Source: Xenophilus sp. L33 (GTDB lineage: Bacteria; Pseudomonadota; Gammaproteobacteria; Burkholderiales; Burkholderiaceae_C). Taken from it: a stretch of 35,561 bases of DNA. Where the stretch lies: NCBI RefSeq assembly GCF_009765735.1, contig NZ_LMUW01000073.1:19614-55174 (forward strand). Direction: 5' to 3'. Under the pieces are notes generated by a model, which did not search any database, was not told the DNA's origin, and was given only the letters and a program-made list of their open reading frames with translations. A program made the translations under genes and the position numbers. Positions 27,055 to 35,561 of this stretch are shown here, piece by piece (the first letter of the stretch is position 1; each line of letters begins with the position of its first letter).

Positions 27055-28019
27055 CCAACCCGGTGATCAGGATCGCCGCTGCCGCCGCCTTCTGCCTCGC
27101 GGCATTCACCGCCGCCGCCGCGGACTGGCCCGCCAAGCAGGTGCGCGTGATCGTGCCCTACGCCGCCGGCTCGACGCCCGACACCATCGCCCGCGTCATC
27201 TTCGACCGGGTGCAGAAGAACACCGGCCAGACGATGGTGATCGAGAACAAGCCCGGCGCGGCCGGCATGATCGGCGCCGAGCTGGTGGCCAAGTCCGCGC
27301 CCGACGGCAGCACGCTGCTGATCGCGCCGGCCGGTCCGCTGGTGACCAACACGCTGCTCTACAGCAAGATGGCCTACGACCCGTTCAAGGACCTGGCGCC
27401 GGTGGCGCTGGTCGCCGAGACGCCGTCGGTGCTGGTCACCAGCAACGCGGTCGCCGCGCGCAACGCGCCGGAGCTGCTGCAGGCCATGGCCGATCCGAAG
27501 AACCGCATGGCCTACGGCTCGCCGGGTAACGGGACGCTGGGCCATCTCAGCATGGCCTACCTGGTGTCGAAGTCCGGCGGCGACGTGCCCAACGCGGCCT
27601 TCGGTGGCTCACCGCAGATCGTCACGGCGCTGATCGCCAACGACGTGCAGGTCGCGGCGCTGCCGCCGCTGGCGGTGGCGCCGATGGTCAGGAGCGGAAA
27701 GATCAAGGCGATCGGCATCGTCGGCCCGCACCGCAGTCCGGCGCTGCCCGACGTGCCGACCTTGAAGGAGCAGGGCATCGACTTCGAGCCGGTCGGCTGG
27801 TTCGGCCTGGCCGCCAGCGGCAAGACGCCGCCCGAGGTGCTCGAGGCGATCCACGCGGCGGTCGCGGCCGCGCTCAAGGACCCGGCGCTGGCCAGGTCCT
27901 ATGCGGTGCAGGGCCTTGAGGTCGTCGACCTGGGACCGAAGGACTTCGGCGCTTACATGCAGAAGGACCTGGCGCAGTGGAAGCCGGTCATCGAGCGCAA
28001 CCACATCCGGCTGGACTGA
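27051..28019 (+). CDS. Bug/TctC-family periplasmic solute receptor (5 of 5)
   Basis: Bug receptor of 322 residues with a normal Sec leader (IRIAAAAAFCLAAFTAAAA) and no RR pair, unlike the receptors at 17112, 20954 and 24188. Motifs are VRVIVPYAAGSTPDTIARVI, IENKPGAAGMIGAELVAK, AYGSPGNGTLGHLSMAYL and VPTLKEQGI. AAGGAG 7 bases before the ATG supports the start, which overlaps the TauD stop (ATGA). It is therefore probably the receptor for the TauD substrate. It ends 3 bp before the stop of the convergent LysE gene. Confidence 0.91.
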   Translation: MTNPVIRIAAAAAFCLAAFTAAAADWPAKQVRVIVPYAAGSTPDTIARVIFDRVQKNTGQTMVIENKPGAAGMIGAELVAKSAPDGSTLLIAPAGPLVTNTLLYSKMAYDPFKDLAPVALVAETPSVLVTSNAVAARNAPELLQAMADPKNRMAYGSPGNGTLGHLSMAYLVSKSGGDVPNAAFGGSPQIVTALIANDVQVAALPPLAVAPMVRSGKIKAIGIVGPHRSPALPDVPTLKEQGIDFEPVGWFGLAASGKTPPEVLEAIHAAVAAALKDPALARSYAVQGLEVVDLGPKDFGAYMQKDLAQWKPVIERNHIRLD

Positions 28020-28022
28020 GCG

Positions 28023-28649
28023 CTACTGCCGCTGGAACGCGACCCGCACGCCCAGCGTGATGAAGATCGCGCCGATCAGCTTGCCCTTCCAGCGCTGCAC
28101 CCAGCCGAAGTGGCCGATGACCCGGCCGATCGGCCGGATCGCCAGCGCCAGGAGGGTGGTGTAGGTCAGGCTCATCGCCACGAACACCAGGCCGAGCACC
28201 AGGAACTGCCCGAAGACCTGGCCGCGCTCGGCATGCACGAACTGCGGCATGAAGGCGAGGAAGAAGAGGGCGGTCTTCGGATTGAGCACCTCGGCCGGAA
28301 TGGCCTGCCAGAAGGCCCGGCCGGCGGTGACGCGGCGTACGGCGGGCGCCGACGGGTCGCTCGGTTTCTCGAGTGCCGCGCGGATGCCCAGGTAGATCAG
28401 GTAGGCGGCGCCGCAGAGCTTGACGATGCCGAAGGCCAGGGAGGAGGTCATCAGGATCGCCGACAGCCCCACCGCGGCCACCAGGGTGTGGATCAGGTCG
28501 CCGGTGGCGATGCCGGCGCCGGTGCAGATGCCGATCGCGCGGCCGCCCTGCGCGGTGCGGCTCAGCACCAGCAGCACGGCCGGCCCCGGGATCAGGAAGA
28601 GGCCGAAGACGACCGCGACGAAGGTGGCGAGGGTGGCTGTATCGATCAA
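28023..28649 (-). CDS. LysE/RhtB-family exporter
   Basis: 208-residue inner-membrane protein of the RhtB/LysE family, which exports amino acids or related small molecules. It has about six hydrophobic segments, the first at residues 8-28 with the family motif GLFLIPGPAVLLVLSRT. Then come GAGIATGDLIHTL, FGIVKLCGAAYLIYLG and EVLNPKTALFFLAFMPQF. The start is a TTG at 28649 with GGAGACAAACC immediately before it. It is divergent from the MoxR/Bat operon. The substrate is not predictable. Confidence 0.9.
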   Translation of the reverse strand: MIDTATLATFVAVVFGLFLIPGPAVLLVLSRTAQGGRAIGICTGAGIATGDLIHTLVAAVGLSAILMTSSLAFGIVKLCGAAYLIYLGIRAALEKPSDPSAPAVRRVTAGRAFWQAIPAEVLNPKTALFFLAFMPQFVHAERGQVFGQFLVLGLVFVAMSLTYTTLLALAIRPIGRVIGHFGWVQRWKGKLIGAIFITLGVRVAFQRQ

Positions 28650-28756
28650 GGTTTGTCTCCGCGTGGCGAGGCGCCGATTGAACCAGATTCGGCTTGGCCT
28701 CGCCCGCGTGGTGCAGACGCGATGCCGCCGGGATGCACGGACCGATGCCCCGGTTT

Positions 28757-28771
28757 AAGCTTGCGCTAAGC
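28757..28771. promoter_or_regulatory. short dyad/direct repeat upstream of moxR
   Basis: In the 183-bp gap between the LysE-type exporter and moxR, AAGCTTGCGCTAAGC (28757-28771) contains the dyad GCTT-N5-AAGC and a direct repeat of TAAGC about 11 bases apart. It stands out from GC-rich surroundings about 60 bases before the moxR ATG. It may be part of the operon promoter or a regulator site; no clear -35/-10 pair was found. Confidence 0.25.
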
Positions 28772-28832
28772 ACCGCCGACTGAAATGGCGGACCCCCGAG
28801 CAGGCCGGCGCACCGGCGCAAACACTTTTCCC

Positions 28833-29845
<1,013 letters not shown>

Positions 29846-29846
<1 letters not shown>

Positions 29847-30898
29847 TGAACCTGCTTCCCCGCTGGCTGCAGCGCCGGCCGGCCGCGCCGGCGGCATCCC
29901 TGGAGGCCGTGCTGAACGCCGGCACCTGGGCCAGCACCGAGGACCTGGTCGCGCTGCAGCGCCACGCCGCCAAGGTCGAGCTGCGCCAGGCCGGCCCGGC
30001 GCGCGCGCGCATGGGCGGCGACCGGCTCTCGCGCATGCGCGGCCGCGGCATGGACTACCAGGAGTCGCGCGACTACCAGCCCGGCGACGACGTGCGCAGC
30101 ATGGACTGGCGGCTGACCGCCCGCACCGGCAAGCCGCACGTCAAGATCTTCCAGGAAGAGCGCGAGCGGCCGGTGGTGCTCTTCGTCGACCTCAACCCCG
30201 GCATGTTCTTCGGCAGCCGCGGCATGCTGAAGTCGGTGGCGGCCTCGCGCGCCGCGGCGCTGATCGCCTGGGCCGCGGCCGAGCGCGGCGACCGGGTCGG
30301 CGCGATGCTCTTCAACGGCGGCCATCACGACCTGGAGCCGCGTGGCGGCAAGCACGGCGTGCTGCAGCTCATTCGCCTCTTGGTCAAGCAGACCGACCCG
30401 CGCCAGGGCGTCGAGGGCCTGGCCGATCCGGCCGGGTTGAACGGCGCGCTCTCGCGGCTGCGCCGGGTCGCGCGGCCGGGCAGCCTGGTGGTGCTGATCG
30501 GCGACTACTACGCGATCGACGAGGACAGCGCCAAGCACCTGATGCGGCTGCGCCAGCACAACGACGTGGTCGCGATCCAGGTCGTCGATCCGCTGGAGGA
30601 GGCCGCGCCGCCGGGCGACCGCTACGGCATCACCGACGGCGGCTGGCGCGGCGTGCTCGACACCCGCACCGTGGCCGCGCGGCGCGACTACCAGGAATTC
30701 TTCGGCCGCCACCATCGGGCGGTGGCCGCCGTGATGCGGCGGCAGGCGATCCCGCTGCTGCGGCTGTCGACCGCCGACGACCTGGTCGGGTGCCTGCGCT
30801 CCTTCTTCGCCGGTGCGAATTCGGTGGCGCCGGACGACGCGCCCGCGGCGATGACCGCCGCTCCCGCGCCGAAGCCTTCGAACGTGGTGCCCGCATGA
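29846..30898 (+). CDS. DUF58 domain protein of the MoxR/Bat operon
   Basis: 350-residue protein with the DUF58 signature RDYQPGDDVRSMDWRLTAR at about residues 72-90, then HVKIFQEERERPVVLFVDLN leading into a VWA-like domain. Such proteins always accompany MoxR ATPases and probably present clients to them, but no biochemical activity is established. The start overlaps the moxR stop by one base, and the stop overlaps the next start (ATGA). No membrane segment is obvious in this copy. Confidence 0.92.
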
Positions 30899-31386
30899 AT
30901 CCCGACCCGCAGCAGGCGCTCGACCTGCGCGACATCCACCTGCCCGCGGCGCCGCCGTTCTGGCCGCCGGCGCCGGGCTGGTGGCTGCTCGCTGTGGCGC
31001 TGCTGGCGCTGCTCGCCTGGTTCGGCCTGCGCCTCTGGCGGCAGTGGCGCTTGCGGCGGCAACGGCGCAAGGTGCTCGACGCGGTCGATGCGCTGGCCGC
31101 GCGGCTGTCCAGCGAACGCAGCACCGAGGCGCTGACCCGGCTGTCGGTGCTTCTGCGGCAGCTGGCGCTGGCGCGCTATCCGCGGCGCGAGGTCGCGGTG
31201 CTGACCGGCGCCGCCTGGCTGCGCTTCCTGGACGAGACCGGCGGCGAAGGCCGCTTCGCCGAGGGCCCGGGCCGCCTGCTCGCGAGCGCGCCCTACCAGC
31301 GTGCGCTGCCGAGCCAGCTCGACCTGGCCGGCCTGGTCGGCGCGGTGCGCGGCTGGGTCGAGGCCAACAGCGGGGAGCCGGCATGA
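30895..31386 (+). CDS. DUF4381 membrane protein of the Bat operon
   Basis: 163-residue protein with DLRDIHLPAAPPFWPPAPGW at residues 11-30, the standard DUF4381 opening. One transmembrane helix follows (about 28-46), then a basic RLRRQRRK stretch and a cytoplasmic helical domain (LTRLSVLLRQLALARYPR, WLRFLDETG). The start overlaps the DUF58 stop and the stop overlaps batA (ATGA both times). It is a standard member of MoxR-Bat operons of unknown action. Confidence 0.9.
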   Translation: MNPDPQQALDLRDIHLPAAPPFWPPAPGWWLLAVALLALLAWFGLRLWRQWRLRRQRRKVLDAVDALAARLSSERSTEALTRLSVLLRQLALARYPRREVAVLTGAAWLRFLDETGGEGRFAEGPGRLLASAPYQRALPSQLDLAGLVGAVRGWVEANSGEPA

Positions 31387-32417
31387 CCGGCATGAGCTTC
31401 CAGCTCGCCTGGCCCTGGATGCTGGCCGCCTTGCCGCTGCCCTTCCTGGCCTACTGGCTGCCGGCCGCGGTGGTGGCGCCGCCGCCGGCGCTGCGCTTTC
31501 CCTTCTTCCACGCGCTGCCGCCGAAGCGGGCCCGTGGCGACGCCCGGCGCTCGCCGTGGCGGCTGCTGCTGGCGATCGTGGCGTGGCTGCTGCTGGTGCT
31601 GGCGGCGGCGCGGCCGCAGCACCTGGGCGAGACGGTGCACATGCCGGTGACGGGGCGCAGCATCATGCTGGCGGTCGACCTGTCGGGCTCGATGCAGAGC
31701 CGCGACATGCGCGGCCCGACCGGGCCGATGACCCGCCTGGCCTCGGTCAAGGCGGTGGCGGGCGACTTCATCGACCGGCGCGCGGGCGACCGCCTCGGGC
31801 TGATCCTGTTCGGCGACCAGGCCTACCTGCAGGTGCCCCTGACGCTCGATCGCGGCACCGTCCACACGCTGCTGGACGAAGCCCAGATCGGCCTGGCCGG
31901 CCAGCAGACCGCGATCGGCGACGCCATCGGCCTGGCGATCAAGCGCCTGCGCGACGAGCCGGCCGGCGACCGGGTGCTGATCCTGCTCACCGACGGCGCG
32001 AGCAACTCCGGCACGCTCGATCCGCTGAAGGCCGCCGACCTCGCGGCCGCGGAGGGCGTGCGCATCTACACCATCGGCGTCGGCGCCGACCAGCAGATGG
32101 TGGTCGGCCCCTTCGGCATCCCGCAGATCGTCGACAGCGACCTCGACCAGGAAGCGCTGAAGTCGATCGCCGACAAGACCGGCGGCCGCTTCTTCCGCGC
32201 CGCCGACGTCGAGTCGCTGGCCCAGATCTACGGGCTGCTCGACCAGATCGAGCCGCATTCGAAGGACCAGCAGAGCTGGCGCCCGGTCGACGAGCTGTAC
32301 CTCTGGCCGCTCGGCGCGGCGCTGCTGCTGACCGCGGCGATGGCGCTGGCCGCGCGCGGCCGGCGGGTGCCGGCAACGGCGCCGGGCGAGCCGGCCCGGG
32401 GAGCGCGCCATGCTTGA
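31383..32417 (+). CDS. batA: BatA-like VWA-domain membrane protein
   Basis: 344-residue protein with N-terminal hydrophobic segments (about 8-30 and 60-76), a VWA domain from about residue 93, and a C-terminal membrane helix near 310-332. The MIDAS metal site is complete: Asp99, Ser101 and Ser103 in DLSGSM, a Thr in GQQTAIGDA and the Asp in LLTDGAS. The metal site faces the periplasm in the usual topology. Bat proteins were first linked to aerotolerance in Bacteroides. The next gene starts 8 bases before this stop. Confidence 0.92.
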   Translation: MTGMSFQLAWPWMLAALPLPFLAYWLPAAVVAPPPALRFPFFHALPPKRARGDARRSPWRLLLAIVAWLLLVLAAARPQHLGETVHMPVTGRSIMLAVDLSGSMQSRDMRGPTGPMTRLASVKAVAGDFIDRRAGDRLGLILFGDQAYLQVPLTLDRGTVHTLLDEAQIGLAGQQTAIGDAIGLAIKRLRDEPAGDRVLILLTDGASNSGTLDPLKAADLAAAEGVRIYTIGVGADQQMVVGPFGIPQIVDSDLDQEALKSIADKTGGRFFRAADVESLAQIYGLLDQIEPHSKDQQSWRPVDELYLWPLGAALLLTAAMALAARGRRVPATAPGEPARGARHA

Positions 32418-34284
32418 AGCCTTCCACTTCCTGCGACCGCTCTGGCTGCTGGCCCTGATCCCGCTGGCGCTCCTGGCCTGGCGCGCCAGCCGGCCGGGCG
32501 ACGACAACGCCTGGCGCCGGGTGGTCGATGCACGCCTGCTGCCGCTCCTGATGATCGGGCGCCCGCGCGAGCCCGACCCGAAGGTCTTCTGGCTGCTGGC
32601 GGTCGGCTGGCTGGTCGCGGTGCTGGCGCTGGCCGACCCGACCTGGGAGCGCAAGCCGCAGCCGGTCTACCAGACCACCGCCGCCACGGTCGTGGTACTC
32701 GACCTGTCGCGCACGATGAACGCGACCGACCTCAAGCCTTCGCGCATCGCGCGCGCCCGCTACAAGATCGAGGACGTGCTCAACCTCGATACCGAAGGCG
32801 AGACCGCGCTGCTGGTCTACGCCGGCGACGCCTTCACCGTGACGCCGCTGACCCGCGACGCCAACACCATCCGGGCCCAGCTGCGGGTGCTGGAGCCGGG
32901 CCTGATGCCGGCCGACGGCCAGCGCGCCGACATCGGCCTGCTGAAGGCGCAGGAGTTGCTGAGCCAGGCCGGCCGCTCGGACGGGCGCATCCTGCTGGTC
33001 GCCGACGGCGTCGACCCGGCCCGCGCGGCGCGCGCCGAGAACATCGCCGGGCAGCTGCGCCAGGCCGGCATGCCGGTGTCGGTGCTGGACGTCGGCGGCG
33101 GCGGTGCCGACGCGGCGGCGCTGCGCGCGCTGGCCACCGCCGGCGGCGGCGAATACCGAACGCTCGCCGACAGCAACGGCGACAAGGCGATGCGCGCGCT
33201 GCTCGGTCCCGACCGCCCGGCGCGGGTCGCCGCCGCGGCCGCCAAATCCGACAGCACCGCGCAGGACTGGGAAGAGCGCGGCCCGTGGCTGGCGGTGCTG
33301 CTGCTGCCGTTGGCGGCGCTGGCCTTCCGCCGCAACTGGCTGCTGGGCGCCGCGCTGGCGGTGGCGATCGCGGCACCGCCGCGGCCGGCCATGGCCTCGA
33401 CCTGGGACGACCTCTGGCAGCGCCCCGACCAGCAGGCGGCCAAGGCACTGGCCGCCGGCGACTATGCCAAGGCGGCCGAACTGGCGCGCGACGCCAACCG
33501 GCGCGGCAGCGCCGAATACCGCCGCGGCGACTTCCCGCAGGCGGCCACCGACTACGCCCGTGCCGCCGGCGCCGACGCCGACTACAACCGCGGCAACGCG
33601 CTCGCGAAGATGGGCCGCTACGCCGACGCGATCGAGGCCTACGACAAGTCGCTCGAGCAGCGTCCCGGCGATGCGGATGCGCTGGCGAACAAGGCGGCGG
33701 TCGAGGCCTTGATGAAGAAGCAGCCGCCGCAGCAGCAGCAGCAGTCCTCCTCCTCGAAGGACGGCAAGGACTCGAAGGATCCGAAGGACGGCCAACAGCA
33801 GGCGGGCAAGGGGCAGGGCGGCCAGCCGCAGCAAGGCCAGGACGGGCAGGGCAAGGACCCGCAAGCGGGCGCCGACAAGCCGCAGGACCCGACCGGCAAG
33901 GACGCGGGCCAGAAGGACGCCTCCGCCGGGCAGCCGCCGCAGAAGAAGCCCGGCGACGATTTCGCCGAAGCCGCCAAGCGCATGGCCGAGCGCAATGCGG
34001 GCAAGGACAAGGACGGGGACAAGGACAAGCCCGGCCAGGCCGACAAGCCCGGCCGGCAGCCGCCCGGCGACTCGCCGCAGGCCAACGGCGCCGCCGATCC
34101 GAAGCAACGCGGCGAGCCGCTCCCGGATCGCGCGCAGCCGATGGACAGCGAGGAGAAGCTGGCGGCGGACCAGTGGCTGCGCCGCATTCCGGACGATCCG
34201 GGCGGCCTCCTGCGGCGCAAGTTCCTCTATCAATACCGCCAGCGGTCGCAGCAGTTCGCGCCCGACGACGATCCTTCGCGATGA
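32410..34284 (+). CDS. BatB-BatC fusion: VWA domain, TPR and low-complexity tail
   Basis: 624-residue protein joining what are two genes in other bacteria. It has membrane helices at about 8-24 and 60-76, a VWA domain from about 92, a third hydrophobic pair near 295-330, TPR repeats at about 344-435 (NRGNALAKMGRYADAIEAYDK) and a Gln/Lys/Asp/Gly-rich tail from about 437 to 570. The MIDAS reads DLSRT rather than DxSxS, with Thr102 in the third place, so metal binding may be altered. BatB-BatC fusions are common in proteobacteria. Repetitive codons in the tail (33721-34120) make this stretch prone to length change. The stop overlaps batD (ATGA). Confidence 0.9.
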   Translation: MLEAFHFLRPLWLLALIPLALLAWRASRPGDDNAWRRVVDARLLPLLMIGRPREPDPKVFWLLAVGWLVAVLALADPTWERKPQPVYQTTAATVVVLDLSRTMNATDLKPSRIARARYKIEDVLNLDTEGETALLVYAGDAFTVTPLTRDANTIRAQLRVLEPGLMPADGQRADIGLLKAQELLSQAGRSDGRILLVADGVDPARAARAENIAGQLRQAGMPVSVLDVGGGGADAAALRALATAGGGEYRTLADSNGDKAMRALLGPDRPARVAAAAAKSDSTAQDWEERGPWLAVLLLPLAALAFRRNWLLGAALAVAIAAPPRPAMASTWDDLWQRPDQQAAKALAAGDYAKAAELARDANRRGSAEYRRGDFPQAATDYARAAGADADYNRGNALAKMGRYADAIEAYDKSLEQRPGDADALANKAAVEALMKKQPPQQQQQSSSSKDGKDSKDPKDGQQQAGKGQGGQPQQGQDGQGKDPQAGADKPQDPTGKDAGQKDASAGQPPQKKPGDDFAEAAKRMAERNAGKDKDGDKDKPGQADKPGRQPPGDSPQANGAADPKQRGEPLPDRAQPMDSEEKLAADQWLRRIPDDPGGLLRRKFLYQYRQRSQQFAPDDDPSR

Positions 34285-35561
34285 GCCGCTTCCTGCACTC
34301 CCCCTCGGCAAGGCTCGCGCTGCTCGCGCCGTTCGTCGCCCTGTGGCTGCTGCTCGTCCCGAGCGCCGGCTGGGCCGCGCTGACGGCGCAGCTCGACCGG
34401 CCCGCGGGCGTCGAGGGCGAATCCTTCACCCTGAGCATCGAGAGCGACAACCCGCCTTCGGGTGCGCAGCCCGACCTGTCGCCGCTGCGCAAGGACTTCC
34501 TGGTGCTGGGCCTGGACAGCAGCAGCGAGTCGACCTTCCTCAACGGCCACTATTCGGAGCGGGTGCGCTGGGCGGTGCACCTGCAGCCGCGCGGCAGCGG
34601 CACCCTGGTCGTGCCTTCGATCGCGGTCGGCAACGAGCGCACCGCCGAGCTGCAGGTGCAGGTCGGACCGTCGACCTCGTCTGCCGGCCAGCCGGCGGCC
34701 GCGGCCAAGGGGCCGGAGCACGTGTTCCTGGAGGTCGAGGCCGGCGAGCCCGGCGCGCCGGTCTACGTGCAGCAGCAGGTGCCCTACACGCTGCGGCTCT
34801 TCTACGACAACACGCTGCAGGAAGGCGCACTGGCGCCGCCGTCGCCCGGCGAGGCGGTGGTCGAGCAGCTCGGGCAGGAGAAGCACTACACGACGCGGCG
34901 CGACGGCAAGGACTACGCCGTCATCGAGCGCCGCTACTCGATCACTCCGCAAAAGAGCGGGCGGTTGCGCATTCCGGCGGCCACCTTCAACGGCACCGCG
35001 CTGGTGGCGCACCCGCACACCGGCGCCGACCCGCGCGACGACCTGCTGGCGCGCATGCTGCGCAATTCGCCGCTGCTCAACAACCGCGACTTCATGGACA
35101 GCCTGCGCGGCACCACCGGTGTCGACTGGGTGCCGGAACCGCTGACCCTCACCTCGCCGGAGGTCGCGATCGACGTGCAGCCGCGCCCGGCGCAGGCCCG
35201 CGGCGACTGGCTGCCGGCGCAGCAGATCACCCTGCACGACAGCTGGGCCGACAGCCCGCCGCGCCTGAAGGCCGGCGAGCCCGCGACCCGCACGATCACG
35301 ATCGAGGCGAAGGGCGTGTCGGCATCGCAGATCCCGCCGCTTGCCATCACGGCGCCGGCCAACGCCCGCGTCTACCCGGAGGCGCCCGACAACCAGAGCC
35401 GCAGCGACGGCAAGGCGGTCTACGGCACCAGCCGGCAGGGCGTGACCTACATCCCGTCGAGCGCCGGCGCCTTCGAGGTGCCGCCGGTCGAAGTGCGCTG
35501 GTGGAACACGCGCACGCAGGCGGCCGAGCGCACGGTGTTGCCGGGATGGAAGTTCAAGGTC
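34281..35561 (+). CDS. batD: BatD-like periplasmic/membrane protein (partial, runs off window)
   Basis: The 427 visible codons begin with a signal peptide (MSRFLHSPSARLALLAPF onward, cleavage near GWA at about residue 32). Beta-rich immunoglobulin-like domains follow, with LDRPAGVEGESFTLSI, the VQQQVPYTLRLFYD stretch and VIERRYSITPQKSGRLRIP, all typical of BatD. The C-terminal membrane helix lies beyond the window. It closes the visible part of the MoxR-Bat operon, coupled to the BatB-BatC gene by ATGA. Confidence 0.9.
   Translation, partial: MSRFLHSPSARLALLAPFVALWLLLVPSAGWAALTAQLDRPAGVEGESFTLSIESDNPPSGAQPDLSPLRKDFLVLGLDSSSESTFLNGHYSERVRWAVHLQPRGSGTLVVPSIAVGNERTAELQVQVGPSTSSAGQPAAAAKGPEHVFLEVEAGEPGAPVYVQQQVPYTLRLFYDNTLQEGALAPPSPGEAVVEQLGQEKHYTTRRDGKDYAVIERRYSITPQKSGRLRIPAATFNGTALVAHPHTGADPRDDLLARMLRNSPLLNNRDFMDSLRGTTGVDWVPEPLTLTSPEVAIDVQPRPAQARGDWLPAQQITLHDSWADSPPRLKAGEPATRTITIEAKGVSASQIPPLAITAPANARVYPEAPDNQSRSDGKAVYGTSRQGVTYIPSSAGAFEVPPVEVRWWNTRTQAAERTVLPGWKFKV

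Overview
The window is high-GC DNA (high 60s percent by eye) packed with short-spaced, overlapping genes. It suggests a betaproteobacterium of the order Burkholderiales, probably near Comamonadaceae or Alcaligenaceae. The reasons are five TctC/Bug-type periplasmic solute receptors without their membrane partners, a protocatechuate 4,5-cleavage cluster in the Comamonas gene order (pmdEFDABC), and frequent GGAGACA-type ribosome binding sites. No RNA gene, insertion sequence or CRISPR array was seen. All assignments are by reading motifs; nothing was searched against a database.

Layout. (1) 1-3662, minus strand: GST, a VOC-fold protein, an alpha/beta hydrolase and an FAD aromatic hydroxylase cut by the window edge, forming a small aromatic-degradation operon. 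(2) 3754-5679: a Bug receptor convergent with a LysR regulator. (3) 5838-12413, plus strand: a signal-less ModA-like protein, then pmdE, pmdF, pmdD, pmdA, pmdB and pmdC, then an aldo/keto reductase broken by a one-base frameshift. This converts protocatechuate to pyruvate and oxaloacetate. (4) 12417-16922, minus strand: a class III (LigB-like) ring-cleavage dioxygenase, a phthalate-dioxygenase-type reductase, an IclR regulator and a type B carboxylesterase. (5) 17112-24769: two groups of Bug receptors, a Rieske oxygenase, an FMN-barrel protein and an RmlC-like cupin, interrupted at about 18.1-19.9 kb by a lower-GC cassette encoding Hcp, a peptidoglycan amidase and a probable periplasmic immunity protein (type VI secretion). 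(6) 24941-28649: LysR, a TauD-type dioxygenase with its own Bug receptor, and a LysE/RhtB exporter. (7) 28833 to the end: a MoxR/Bat operon (MoxR, DUF58, DUF4381, BatA, BatB-BatC fusion, BatD), a conserved chaperone/VWA system unrelated to the catabolic genes.

How it fits together. Four 15-bp dyads of the form YRGAA-N5-TTYCR lie in front of the esterase, between the LigB-like gene and the second Bug receptor (two copies), and in front of the RmlC-like/Bug/Rieske operon. They resemble the known E. coli IclR operator, and two of them sit on the -10 element of a recognisable sigma-70 promoter. I infer that the IclR protein at 14.0-14.9 kb controls one split regulon in which the Rieske oxygenase (21-22 kb) and its likely reductase (15-16 kb) are 5 kb apart but co-regulated. 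Combined with a LigB-like dioxygenase, a carboxylesterase and the lower pmd enzymes, a methoxylated or carboxylated aromatic acid, for example one entering through 3-O-methylgallate, is a reasonable but unproven substrate. The pmd operon lacks a PrpF-type 4-oxalomesaconate tautomerase; the signal-less ModA-like gene occupies that position and is one of the most interesting unknowns here.
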